Assembly: GCA_963931255.1 (NCBI GenBank)
Contig: OZ006972.1
Span: 1,612,001 to 1,676,000, forward strand
Source: CALUVN01 sp944323595
GTDB lineage: Bacteria > Cyanobacteriota > Vampirovibrionia > Gastranaerophilales > Gastranaerophilaceae
Direction of reading: 5' to 3'
DNA: 64,000 nt
The notes under the pieces are model-generated. The model was given only the letters and a program-made list of their open reading frames with translations, made no database searches and had not been told where the DNA came from. The position numbers and the translations under genes were made by a program. Of the stretch, positions 8,817-16,191 are shown piece after piece (the first letter of the stretch is position 1; every line of letters starts with the position of its first letter).

Positions 8817-9784
8817 TGCAGATACTCCTTTACATACTCAAAAGAATTCTACAGACAATACCGCTTTTGATAATAGTATCAATAGTAAGTTTCTTTATAA
8901 TCCGCCTGTCGCCTGTAGATCCGCTTGCTGAACTCAGATTAAATCCGTCAGTATCAAAAGAAACATTACAGCGTGAAACAGAACGTTTAGGACTGGATAA
9001 ACCTATTATTGTCCAATATGGCAAATGGGCAAAGTCTTTTATAAAAGGTGATTTAGGTGTAACTTCAAACGGCGAACTTGTTAGTGCGAAGCTAAAGGAG
9101 CGTATTCCAAATACACTTCTGCTTACAGTAATTGTCATATTTTTGACATGGGTAGTCGGAGTTCCTCTCGGGGTTGCTGCTGCGTTAAACTGGAAGACTC
9201 CGTTTGACAGGATGATGACAATTTTGACCAGTATAGGGATGGCTATCCCGTCATTTTTCTTTGCTGTTTTGCTTTTGATTTTTGCGGTTAAAACAGGATG
9301 GTTTCCTGTCGGCGGTTTGACATGTACTAATTTTAATGAATTGAGTTTTGGCGGAAAAGTGCTGGATCTTGCACATCACCTCTTTTTGCCGGTACTTGTT
9401 CTGTTTACAATTTCTCTTGCCGGTCTTCAGCGCCAGATGAGAGCGAATTTGCTTGATGTTCTGGATAGCGATTATGTGAAATTTGCCAGAGCCAAGGGAC
9501 TAAGTGAATTTAAAGTAATTTATAAGCACGCTTTACGTAATGCAATAAATCCAATGATTACACTGTTGGGTTTTGAATTTGCAGGGCTTTTAAGCGGGGC
9601 TGCATTGACTGAATATGTGTTTCAATATCCGGGGCTGGGACGGTTAATCCTTGAAGCGGTGTTGAAATCCGATATAAATCTTGTAATGGCATCGTTGATG
9701 ATGGGTGCTATTATGCTTGTTTTAGGTAATTTGATTGCTGATATTCTGTTGATTATCACCGATCCGAGAATCAGGGACAAATAA
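8816..9784 (+). CDS. ABC transporter permease, DppB/OppB type
   Basis: 322 residues with six predicted membrane segments. The N-terminus YILKRILQTIPLLIIVSIVS and the motif LRNAINPMITLLGFEFAGLL containing the EAA loop region (KFARAKGLSEFKVIYKHALRN) are typical of the B-type permease of Opp/Dpp systems. It forms the membrane channel with the C-type permease encoded 2 bases downstream. Coupled by a one-base overlap to the binding-protein gene. Confidence 0.93.
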   Translation: MQILLYILKRILQTIPLLIIVSIVSFFIIRLSPVDPLAELRLNPSVSKETLQRETERLGLDKPIIVQYGKWAKSFIKGDLGVTSNGELVSAKLKERIPNTLLLTVIVIFLTWVVGVPLGVAAALNWKTPFDRMMTILTSIGMAIPSFFFAVLLLIFAVKTGWFPVGGLTCTNFNELSFGGKVLDLAHHLFLPVLVLFTISLAGLQRQMRANLLDVLDSDYVKFARAKGLSEFKVIYKHALRNAINPMITLLGFEFAGLLSGAALTEYVFQYPGLGRLILEAVLKSDINLVMASLMMGAIMLVLGNLIADILLIITDPRIRDK

Positions 9785-9786
9785 TT

Positions 9787-10854
9787 ATGTGGAAAGATGT
9801 TTTAAAACAACTTATAAAAGATAAATTTGCTTTCGCCGCGTTAATTTTACTCGGAATAATTTATTTCATGCTTTTGTTTGCTGATTTTATAGCACCATAT
9901 TCAAAAGATTTTTCAGACCGCTCCATGGCTTATGTGCCGCCCTCAAAAATATTTGTAATTGATGAGACCGGAAAATTGTCTGTCCCTTACACTTATAACT
10001 ACAAAAGGGAATTCGACCCTGTTAATTTACGGATAAAATACACATTTGACAGAAGCCAAAAACATTATATAAAATTTTTCGGCAAGGGGGAACCTTATAA
10101 ATTATGGGGCATTATCCCTATGCAGCGCCACCTTGTTACAACTGACGCGGCTGGACGATTGTTTCTTTTAGGTACTGATATTAACGGGCGTGATGTTTTT
10201 TCGAGATTGCTTTTCGGCGGTAGAATTTCTATGACAATAGGATTTCTTGCTTTATTCGTATTATTCCCTATAGGGCTCTTATACGGCGGTATTGCCGGTT
10301 ATTTCGGCGGTAAAACGGATATGCTTATGATGCGTTTTGCGGAAGCTATTATGTGTATTCCGAGCTTTTATCTTCTTATTATTCTGGCATCAATTCTGCC
10401 GTCCGGCATGACCAGTATCCAGAGATTTATGCTTATTGTAATCATTCTTGCACTTATTGGCTGGGCAGGTTTTGCACGTGTTGTAAGAGGTATGGTGCTT
10501 TCTGTTAAAAATCAGGAATATGTTCAGGCTGCACGCTCGATAGGTGCTTCAAGACTCGGTATTATCGTAAAACATATTCTGCCTCAGACAACAAGTTATG
10601 TAATTGTTGCGATGACATTGTCAGTTCCTGGATATATTCTCTCAGAATCAGGCTTGAGCTTTCTGGGGCTTGGGATACAACAGCCGGATGCAAGCTGGGG
10701 AAATATGCTTAAAGAAGCTCAGGAATATACAAATATTCTCTACAGACCGTGGCTTTTGACTCCGGGATTTTTAATTTTTGTTGCGGTGCTGTCTTTTAAC
10801 CTGATTGGTGATACAATTAGAGACGTGTTAGACCCGAAAAGTAAGGTAAGGTAA
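9787..10854 (+). CDS. ABC transporter permease, DppC/OppC type
   Basis: 355 residues. It has the OppC N-terminal helix (LIKDKFAFAALILLGIIYF), the extended periplasmic insert with GTDINGRDVFSRLLFGGRIS, and the EAA loop QEYVQAARSIGASRLGIIVKHILP. The insert of about 70 residues between the first helix and the GTD motif is longer than in E. coli OppC and resembles YejE-like members. It pairs with the upstream permease. No OppD/OppF ATPase gene follows; the next gene encodes an MgtC-like protein. The ATPase must be encoded elsewhere or shared. Confidence 0.93.
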   Translation: MWKDVLKQLIKDKFAFAALILLGIIYFMLLFADFIAPYSKDFSDRSMAYVPPSKIFVIDETGKLSVPYTYNYKREFDPVNLRIKYTFDRSQKHYIKFFGKGEPYKLWGIIPMQRHLVTTDAAGRLFLLGTDINGRDVFSRLLFGGRISMTIGFLALFVLFPIGLLYGGIAGYFGGKTDMLMMRFAEAIMCIPSFYLLIILASILPSGMTSIQRFMLIVIILALIGWAGFARVVRGMVLSVKNQEYVQAARSIGASRLGIIVKHILPQTTSYVIVAMTLSVPGYILSESGLSFLGLGIQQPDASWGNMLKEAQEYTNILYRPWLLTPGFLIFVAVLSFNLIGDTIRDVLDPKSKVR

Positions 10855-11567
10855 TGGAAGTTTTAACGGATTTTTTTAACTGGAACGTAATTTTGAGGAT
10901 AATTTCGGCAGTAGTTTTAGGTTTTGCTGTCGGACTGGAAAGAGAAATGACAAATAAATATGCCGGTTTGCGGACAAATATTCTTGTTTGCCTCGGAGCA
11001 TGCGTATTTACTTTAATTTCAATTTACGGTTTTCCTATGGTATCTGTAACCGGTGACGAATACGGAACACGCGATACAGCGCGTGTCGCGGCTCAGGTTG
11101 TTACGGGTATAGGTTTCATAGGCGGTGGAACTGTATTAAGGCATGGAGCCACTGTTTTCGGCTTAACAACAGCCGCTACACTATGGATGTCTGCAAGTAT
11201 CGGTATGGCTTGCGGGGCAGGTTTGTACGGAATTGCTGTTATGTCAACGGTTATCGCTATTTTAATCCTTGTGTCCGTAAGATTTTTTGAAAAAAATATC
11301 CTTGTATCAAGCACAAAAAATCTTAAACGTCTTAAAGTTAACATTGCATGCATGAACGACAAATCAAATGAAATTTATGATTATATGGTAGAGCATTATC
11401 CACAGCTCAGAGAGATTTCTAAAAAGCTCAGCAAGAGTGATGAAAATATTTCCAAAATCTCTGCAATTATTGACGTAAATGCAAGAAAACCAATTCAGGA
11501 TATGTATAAAAAGCTCCAAAAATTAGACGGGATTGATTCTATTTCTATTCAGGAATCTGTTGAATAA
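10854..11567 (+). CDS. MgtC/SapB family membrane protein
   Basis: 237 residues. The first about 145 residues form the conserved MgtC membrane domain with four to five helices and the signature blocks GFAVGLEREMTNKYAGLRTN and GIGFIGGGTVLRHG, LTTAATLWMSASIGMACG. The C-terminal 80 residues look like a small soluble ACT-like domain, as in many MgtC proteins. MgtC in Salmonella affects magnesium-limited growth and F-ATP synthase; the role of general family members is not settled. It overlaps the permease gene stop by one base, so it is in the same operon. A strong terminator follows. Confidence 0.92.
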   Translation: MEVLTDFFNWNVILRIISAVVLGFAVGLEREMTNKYAGLRTNILVCLGACVFTLISIYGFPMVSVTGDEYGTRDTARVAAQVVTGIGFIGGGTVLRHGATVFGLTTAATLWMSASIGMACGAGLYGIAVMSTVIAILILVSVRFFEKNILVSSTKNLKRLKVNIACMNDKSNEIYDYMVEHYPQLREISKKLSKSDENISKISAIIDVNARKPIQDMYKKLQKLDGIDSISIQESVE

Positions 11568-11591
11568 GTCCTGTCGTTAATGCAAGTTTCA

Positions 11592-11632
11592 ATATCTTCC
11601 TTCCCGCTTTTGGCAAGGAAGATATTTTTTTT
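11592..11632 (+). terminator. Intrinsic terminator of the ABC importer-MgtC operon
   Basis: An 11-bp perfect stem (ATATCTTCCTT with AAGGAAGATAT, 12-base loop) is followed immediately by at least seven T, 24 bases after the stop codon. Confidence 0.85.
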
Positions 11633-11682
11633 CATATTTAATATTGCACCTGCGCCTGTTCCCTGTGAGTCCGTAATAAGCA

Positions 11683-11709
11683 TAAAAAAAACCACTCATT
11701 TCTGAGTGG
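11683..11709 (-). terminator. Intrinsic terminator of the candidate small RNA
   Basis: A 7-bp perfect stem with a GAAA tetraloop on the minus strand, followed directly by eight T. No protein gene lies upstream of it on this strand within 1 kb. Confidence 0.75.
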
Positions 11710-11823
11710 GTCGTTTTCTGCATCCTAATGGTCTCTTTTAGTGTTTATTATTTAGGAGTTTATATGTTTTTGGGGTTAATGAATCTATTTATATTTAGTG
11801 TTTCGACTACACTTAAATCTTAT
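11683..11823 (-). ncRNA. Candidate small RNA, about 140 nt
   Basis: No coding frame of useful length is present. On the minus strand a promoter (TTGACT, 17 bases, CATAAT; 11830-11858) predicts a start near 11823. The transcript would contain a small hairpin (AGTGT...ACACT), a single-stranded A-rich section with two copies of AAACACTAAA, and end in a GC-containing hairpin (CCACTCA, loop GAAA, TGAGTGG at 11692-11709) followed by eight T. A promoter and a terminator facing the same way with no gene between them is the main evidence. It does not resemble 6S, tmRNA, SRP or RNase P RNA in any feature I can see. Confidence 0.45.
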
Positions 11824-11829
11824 GTAATT

Positions 11830-11858
11830 ATTATGACACGAACATTTTTTAAAGTCAA
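11830..11858 (-). promoter_or_regulatory. Promoter of the candidate small RNA
   Basis: TTGACT (11853-11858, minus strand) and CATAAT (11830-11835) with a 17-base spacer. Each hexamer departs from the sigma70 consensus at one position. Confidence 0.5.
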
Positions 11859-12099
11859 TATTATGGTTTTATATATTTTCAGACATCCCTAAAATCCAGT
11901 AATAGTGTAGAATTTACACTTTACAAAACTTAATATTATGTTATTTTTCATGAAATCAGGGCATAAATAGTCATGACAGGGATAGGTTCTTATTGTAAAC
12001 AAATGTAAATAAAAACTTTTACAAAAAGGCAATTATTTAAAGTTTATATACTTTATATATATGTCAGGAAAATCAATAAGGAATATCGAGGAATATATT

Positions 12100-12405
12100 A
12101 TGTCAGGATATGGCGAACAAACAGAAAAAATAGGCGGCGTTTCAAGGGTAAACTTTTCAGTAGATCCTTATGACAGAATCAGGGCTTATGCGAGCAATGC
12201 AGGTTCTGCATACAGACCGAGTGCCGATGAGATTGCAATGACAAAACAGGTTGCAATGAACGATGGCTATATGGCAAGACGGAATATATTCGCATTTGGG
12301 ACCGAGGGATTGAACATGCTAGGTTTTAACGGTACAAATTTATGTCAAAACCAGTATAATGAATTCGGTGAACTTCATCAAAGAACTTTTTCAATCGTAG
12401 CATAA
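12100..12405 (+). CDS. Small hypothetical protein
   Basis: 101 residues, not recognised. Soluble and polar, with an Asn/Gly-rich C-terminal half (FNGTNLCQNQYNEFGEL) and a single cysteine. The start at 12100 is chosen because GAGGAA lies 8 bases upstream; an in-frame ATG at 12061 falls only three bases after the AT-rich probable -10 element and has no ribosome binding site. The gene has strong translation signals, its stop overlaps the AAGGAG that serves the next small gene, and the pair ends in a terminator, so they form a two-gene operon of small proteins. Confidence 0.65.
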   Translation: MSGYGEQTEKIGGVSRVNFSVDPYDRIRAYASNAGSAYRPSADEIAMTKQVAMNDGYMARRNIFAFGTEGLNMLGFNGTNLCQNQYNEFGELHQRTFSIVA

Positions 12406-12421
12406 GGAGCAAGAAGTATAA

Positions 12422-12670
12422 ATGGGCGTTGTACAGGCAATAGAAAATAAATTAGGATTGGGCGTCGGTGACGCTTACAATATTCCGCCTGAAATTCTTG
12501 ACAGATACAACAGCACTCTGGCAGGAACTAACAACCCGTTTTTTGATATGACAAAACCGCAGCAAACAGGTTATACAACAGGTCCTACAATTTTTACACA
12601 GAACTTGCAGGGTATGACTCCAACTATTCTGCCCGAGGGTGTCGGCGGTAAATTAAATATTACAGGTTAA
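12422..12670 (+). CDS. Small hypothetical protein, Gly/Thr/Pro-rich
   Basis: 82 residues, not recognised. The N-terminus could form a short helix (MGVVQAIENKLGLGVGD); the rest is rich in Gly, Thr, Pro and Asn and looks extended (QQTGYTTGPTIFTQNLQG). No signal peptide or membrane segment. AAGGAG at 12403-12408 lies 13 bases before the ATG, a slightly long spacing. It is followed one base after its stop by an intrinsic terminator, supporting a real gene. It shares the upstream promoter with the 101-residue protein. Confidence 0.62.
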   Translation: MGVVQAIENKLGLGVGDAYNIPPEILDRYNSTLAGTNNPFFDMTKPQQTGYTTGPTIFTQNLQGMTPTILPEGVGGKLNITG

Positions 12671-12708
12671 AAAAAGCGAAAAAGAAATTATCTTTTCCGC
12701 TTTTTTAT
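12671..12708 (+). terminator. Intrinsic terminator after the small-protein pair
   Basis: A-rich arm AAAAAGCG-AAAAAG pairs with CTTTT-CCGCTTTTTT, starting next to the stop codon and ending in six T. The A and T runs make it able to act on both strands, so it may also serve the DegT gene that converges from the right. Confidence 0.75.
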
Positions 12709-12728
12709 TATAAGTATATTTTTATTTC

Positions 12729-13853
12729 CTATACAGCTGCAGCTGATTTAGATTTTTCAATACAATCAATCAATGTTTCAGCGACTGTAACCTGTTCTTC
12801 CTCTGTTAATTCAGGGAACATAGGAAGTGAGATTACCATTTCTGTATCTTTTTCAGTATGAGGCAGAGAGCCTTTGCCTACACCAAGATAAGCATGAACT
12901 TTTTGGAGGTGAAGCGGGATTGGATAATACAACATAGCGCCTATACCTCTTTCTTGAAGCATTTTGTGTACTTCATCTCTGTTAGGAATTTTTACTGTGT
13001 ACTGGTGGTATACGCAGTAAGTATTTGGAAGTTCAACCGGTGTTTGAATATCAGCACAGCTTTCAAATAATTCGTTATATTTTTCTGCTCTGGCTCTTCT
13101 TGCAGCATTCCATTCGTCAACATGTTTAAGTTTTACTCTTAAAATAGCTGCCTGAACTTCATCAAGACGGCTGTTTACCCCGATTTCATCATGGTGATAA
13201 CGGATTGCACCGCCGTGGTTACGGAGTGCAACTACTCTGTCTCTCAGGGCTTCTGAATTAGTCATAATCAAGCCGCCGTCGCCCATTCCTCCAAGGTTTT
13301 TAGTCGGATAGAAGCTTAAGCATCCGAAATCTCCGAAAGTACCTACCATTTTGCCTTTGTATTTTGCCCCGATAGCCTGACAGCAATCTTCAATTACATG
13401 TAAATTGTGACGTTTTGCAACATCCATAATTACATCCATATCGCAAGGCTGTCCGTATAAGTGTACCGGAATAATAGCTTTTGTTCTCGGAGTTATTGCG
13501 GCTTCAATTTTAGAAGCGTCAATATTAAATGTGTCAGGGTCTATGTCAACGAAAACAGGTTTTGCGCCTACAATACCGATAGCTTCGGTAGTTGCAACAA
13601 AAGTAAATGCAACTGTGATAACTTCGTCGCCGGCTCCGATATCAAGAGCTCTTAGTGCAAGGTGAAGTGCGTCTGTACCTGAGTTTAAACCTACAGTATA
13701 ATTACAGCCGATAAAATCTGCCATTTCCTGTTCAAAAGCTTTTGCATTAGGTCCGAGGATATAAGAACCTGAACGAAGAACTTCGCAGACTGCTTTTTCT
13801 ACTTCAGCACCAATTTGTGCGTATTGACGTTTTGAATCTAAAATTGGAATCAT
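12729..13853 (-). CDS. DegT/DnrJ/EryC1/StrS sugar aminotransferase
   Basis: 374 residues. PLP-dependent enzyme that aminates keto-sugars bound to nucleotides, giving amino sugars for surface polysaccharides. Family features are SGTDALHLALRALDIGAGDEV (split here as SGTDALHLAL), the HLYGQP segment, EDCCQAIGA, and the PLP lysine in SFYPTKNLGG near residue 188. It keeps full family length. GGAGAG precedes the ATG. The exact sugar product cannot be read from sequence. Located near glycosyltransferase genes and downstream of a secreted protein gene on the same strand, it probably contributes to LPS or capsule sugars. Confidence 0.93.
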   Translation of the reverse strand: MIPILDSKRQYAQIGAEVEKAVCEVLRSGSYILGPNAKAFEQEMADFIGCNYTVGLNSGTDALHLALRALDIGAGDEVITVAFTFVATTEAIGIVGAKPVFVDIDPDTFNIDASKIEAAITPRTKAIIPVHLYGQPCDMDVIMDVAKRHNLHVIEDCCQAIGAKYKGKMVGTFGDFGCLSFYPTKNLGGMGDGGLIMTNSEALRDRVVALRNHGGAIRYHHDEIGVNSRLDEVQAAILRVKLKHVDEWNAARRARAEKYNELFESCADIQTPVELPNTYCVYHQYTVKIPNRDEVHKMLQERGIGAMLYYPIPLHLQKVHAYLGVGKGSLPHTEKDTEMVISLPMFPELTEEEQVTVAETLIDCIEKSKSAAAV

Positions 13854-13969
13854 GTTTAACTCTCCTTTTCTTTCCTAATACCAGTTTACCACAGGTTTTG
13901 AGTGTCTTTACATAAACTTTATATCGGAAAGTTAAACAGCATCGTGTCTAACGACAAATAATTATCAAT

Positions 13970-14770
13970 TTATTCTGACTGGATAGACAGATTCATAAAT
14001 TCAATGTCATCGTAATCAATGTAGGCTGTCTGCATCATATTACGCCCGCTTTTTATCGTAATTTCGTTCACCTGCTCGCTTCTGATAAGTGCATTTGGCA
14101 GTTTGACTTTCTGTCCGTCACCGTTCAGATGCAGCTCTGCAATTTTTTGTCCGTTAAAATATATCTCCGGCGGACTTGCAAAAGAATTTGTAATTCTGTT
14201 CTGTCCCATAGAACGCGCCATCGCCGTATCAATTCCAATTACAGAACCTATAATAAGATAATTTGTTGCTGTTTTGGTGGATGCTGTCATATAAAATGTT
14301 TTTGTATAAAAAGGTCCGCAGGCAGGGATTTTAAATTCTCCTGCATTCGCAGAAGCTGTTGAATAGTTATCATCCCCGAGGTGAACCATATTGGAATCAA
14401 TTACAATATCTGTTGCATTACTTTTTTGAATACCGAGAATAATAGGGTGCTTTGCAAGATTTTCGTCAATAGTTACGGAAAACGGTCTGTAGCCGTCTTT
14501 TTCCACTGACATAATAGTGTCACCGTTGATTTGAGTATCTAAATCAAAATGTCCGTCTGAATCGGTATAGGTTTTATAATTATTTTTCGGGATTGTAATT
14601 TTCGCATTTTCAATAGGTGCGTTATCGGCTGCGTCCAGAACCTGATTTGATGAATTTATACCATTTTTAGTTACACCTCCGGACATCATTGCTGATTCTG
14701 CTGTCGTGTTGATTAACATTAAAAATGTGATTAATAATCCTGAAATTACTTTTTTCATTAAAGACCTCAT
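13970..14770 (-). CDS. Exported protein with carboxypeptidase-regulatory-like domain
   Basis: 266 residues from the chosen start. N-terminal signal peptide (MKKVISGLLITFLMLINTTA) and then a CarboxypepD_reg-like fold: QVLDAADNAPIENAKITI, followed by YKTYTDSDGHFDLD and ISVEKDGYRPF-type strands. This fold is a beta-sandwich found in exported proteins and outer-membrane receptors. The C-terminal half is not recognised. Three in-frame ATGs are possible (14821, 14770, 14758); 14770 has GAAGAG upstream, 14758 would start directly at MKKV. The gene lies 116 bases upstream of the DegT gene on the same strand. Confidence 0.7.
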   Translation of the reverse strand: MRSLMKKVISGLLITFLMLINTTAESAMMSGGVTKNGINSSNQVLDAADNAPIENAKITIPKNNYKTYTDSDGHFDLDTQINGDTIMSVEKDGYRPFSVTIDENLAKHPIILGIQKSNATDIVIDSNMVHLGDDNYSTASANAGEFKIPACGPFYTKTFYMTASTKTATNYLIIGSVIGIDTAMARSMGQNRITNSFASPPEIYFNGQKIAELHLNGDGQKVKLPNALIRSEQVNEITIKSGRNMMQTAYIDYDDIEFMNLSIQSE

Positions 14771-14868
14771 AAAAAACTCTTCTTTGAATATAATACCTGA
14801 CATTTCACCTGAAATAATCAATTATATGTATAGTTTTAAGGATATTAGAAAAAAAGTAAAGATAATAT

Positions 14869-14896
14869 TTGAAATTTGAAATGTTTCTGATAATAT
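14869..14896 (+). promoter_or_regulatory. Promoter of tRNA-Leu
   Basis: TTGAAA (14869-14874) and TAATAT (14891-14896) with a 16-base spacer, placing the transcription start about 14 bases before the mature tRNA. Confidence 0.6.
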
Positions 14897-14916
14897 ATGT
14901 ATATGGCACAAGACAT

Positions 14917-15002
14917 GCCGATGTGATGAAATTGGTAGACGTGCTAGACTCAAAATCTTGTGGGGTTCACGCCCCGTGCCGGTTCGACTCCGGCCATCGG
15001 CA
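14917..15002 (+). tRNA. tRNA-Leu (anticodon CAA)
   Basis: 86 bases with a full cloverleaf. The acceptor GCCGATG pairs with CATCGGC and the discriminator base is A. The anticodon loop is CTCAAAA, giving CAA, which reads UUG leucine codons. The T arm is GCCGG-TTCGACT-CCGGC, and a long variable arm (GTGGGGTTCACGCCCC region) is typical of class II leucine tRNAs. CCA is not encoded. One T-T mismatch is present in the anticodon stem. Its 3' end is the start of a tandem repeat array. Confidence 0.95.
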
Positions 15003-15412
15003 TTTTTAAAACTCTCTGCGGAGAGTTTTTTTGTTACGGAGTCGAACCTCCGGTTCTTACCTCTCATAAAATATGACATTTAGTCATATTTTATTCGGCA
15101 GAGTGGCCATCGGCATTTTTAAAACTCTCTACGGAGAGTTTTTTTTGTTACGGAGTCGAACCTCCGGTTCTTACCTCTCATAAAATATGACATTTAGTCA
15201 TATTTTATTCGGCAGAGTGGCCATCGGCATTTTTAAAACTCTCTACGGAGAGTTTTTTTGTTACGGAGTCGAACCTCCGGTTCTTACCTCTCATAAAATA
15301 TGACATTTAGTCATATTTTATTCGGCAGAGTGGCCATCGGCATTTTTAAAATTCTCTACGGAGAGTTTTTTTGTTACGGAGTCGAACCTCCGGTTCTTGC
15401 CTCTCATAAAAA
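15003..15412 (+). repeat. Tandem repeat array attached to the tRNA-Leu 3' end
   Basis: About 3.6 copies of a unit of 113-114 bases. Each unit holds an intrinsic-terminator-like hairpin (AAAACTCTC...GAGAGTTTT plus T run), a second inverted repeat (CGGAG-TCGAAC-CTCCG) that looks like a reversed T arm, a 12-bp palindrome (ATAAAATATGAC, 5-base gap, GTCATATTTTAT), and ends in GGCCATCGGCA, the last 11 bases of the tRNA. Copies of that 11-mer lie at 14992, 15105, 15219 and 15332. Copies are nearly identical (single differences such as G/A in the hairpin loop and one extra T). The fourth copy stops after CTCTCATAAAA. Confidence 0.95.
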
Positions 15413-15479
15413 CTAAAAAAGATTAAACTTCTGTTTTATATAAGTGACTTAACAAGTTATGAAAAATGAAAGGACACTT

Positions 15480-16022
15480 ATGAATACAGTAGAACCAATT
15501 AGAGACAAAAAAATTCTTGCTGCCGTTGAAAATTTCTTAAATAATAAAAATGAACGGGATTTATTAATTTTTACACTTGGAACGAATTGCGGTTTAAGAA
15601 TATCAGACATTCTGGCGCTTAACGTTAAAGATGTAAAAAATAAATCTTATATAGAAATCATTGAAAAAAAGACAGGTAAGAGAAAACGTTTTCCGATAAA
15701 TCTTAAATTAAAGCCAATGATAGCATCTTTTACAGAAGACAGGGCTGATGACGAACCGTTGTTTTTATCTTATTTATATAACAGAATGGAGCGAACGCAG
15801 TGTTACAGAATAATAAACCGTGCCTGCAGGGCTGCAGGTATTGAACATAAAGTCGGCACACATACATTGAGAAAGACATTCGGTTATCATCATTATCAAA
15901 AGTTTAAGGATGTGGTAATGCTGCAAAAAATTTTAAACCACTCAAGCCCCCAGATAACTTTACGATACATAGGAATTGATCAGGATTGTATAGACGAAAG
16001 CTACAAAAATTTTATCCTTTAA
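15480..16022 (+). CDS. Tyrosine recombinase, catalytic domain only
   Basis: 180 residues. It contains the catalytic set of phage-integrase/Xer enzymes: Arg40 (GLRISDIL), the beta-hairpin lysine near 64 (EKKTGKRKR), His128-x-x-Arg131 (HTLRK), His154 (LNHSS) and the nucleophile Tyr163 (LRYIG). The N-terminal SAM-like core-binding domain present in XerC/XerD and most integrases is missing, so this is a minimal recombinase of about 60 percent normal length. The start at 15480 has AAAGGA 6 bases upstream; an earlier ATG at 15459 is less likely. It lies between the tRNA-linked repeats and two dif-like palindromes, the first only 12 bases after its stop codon. Targets are inferred, not shown. Confidence 0.9.
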   Translation: MNTVEPIRDKKILAAVENFLNNKNERDLLIFTLGTNCGLRISDILALNVKDVKNKSYIEIIEKKTGKRKRFPINLKLKPMIASFTEDRADDEPLFLSYLYNRMERTQCYRIINRACRAAGIEHKVGTHTLRKTFGYHHYQKFKDVVMLQKILNHSSPQITLRYIGIDQDCIDESYKNFIL

Positions 16023-16034
16023 TTTAAACAAAAA

Positions 16035-16062
16035 GCTCAACATAATATACATTGTGTTGAGC
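16035..16062 (-). repeat. dif-like palindrome, left copy
   Basis: Read on the minus strand: arm CTCAACACAA, centre TGTATA, arm TTATGTTGAG, with a G and a C extending it to 11-6-11. The stretch AATGTATATTATGTT is identical to the core of the E. coli chromosome-dimer resolution site dif. The same element is flanked by AAAAA and TTTTT and could also be the bidirectional terminator of the recombinase gene. Confidence 0.6.
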
Positions 16063-16191
16063 TTTTTGCTGTAATCCTTATGGTAACAATATTAACACAA
16101 AAATAATAAAACAATAGTTTTTACATAATACGTAAAATTTTTGTTACATATTGACAGTGAAAACTGCCTGTATTCCTCTAGTTTCAACATT
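16063..16191. other. Candidate invertible segment between the two dif-like sites
   Basis: 129 very AT-rich bases without a gene. A TTGACA hexamer (16151-16156, plus strand) has only a weak partner (TATTCC at 14 bases). On the minus strand TTGTTT and TATTGT are spaced by 17 bases and would point towards the recombinase. If the flanking sites recombine, these signals would swap direction relative to the glycosyltransferase operon. This is inference. Confidence 0.35.

Larger units (their letters stand above)
11568..12099. other. Intergenic region with a minus-strand RNA candidate
   Basis: About 530 bases without a protein gene. It contains the terminator of the preceding operon, a minus-strand promoter plus terminator pair that would define an RNA of about 140 bases, and an AT-rich region (TTTATATACTTTATATAT, ending at 12060) that probably holds the promoter of the next small-protein genes. 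Confidence 0.5.

Noticed and set aside
12061..12099. Start at ATG 12061 for the 101-residue protein
   Set aside because: It lies three bases after the likely -10 region and lacks a ribosome binding site, while 12100 has GAGGAA.
14822..15079. Minus-strand 85-residue frame across the tRNA and repeat
   Set aside because: It lies over the tRNA-Leu gene and its terminator, has no ribosome binding site and an odd composition.
15003..15412. CRISPR array
   Set aside because: The repeat unit is 113-114 bases with no variable spacers, and copies include tRNA end and terminator sequence. It is a tandem repeat.
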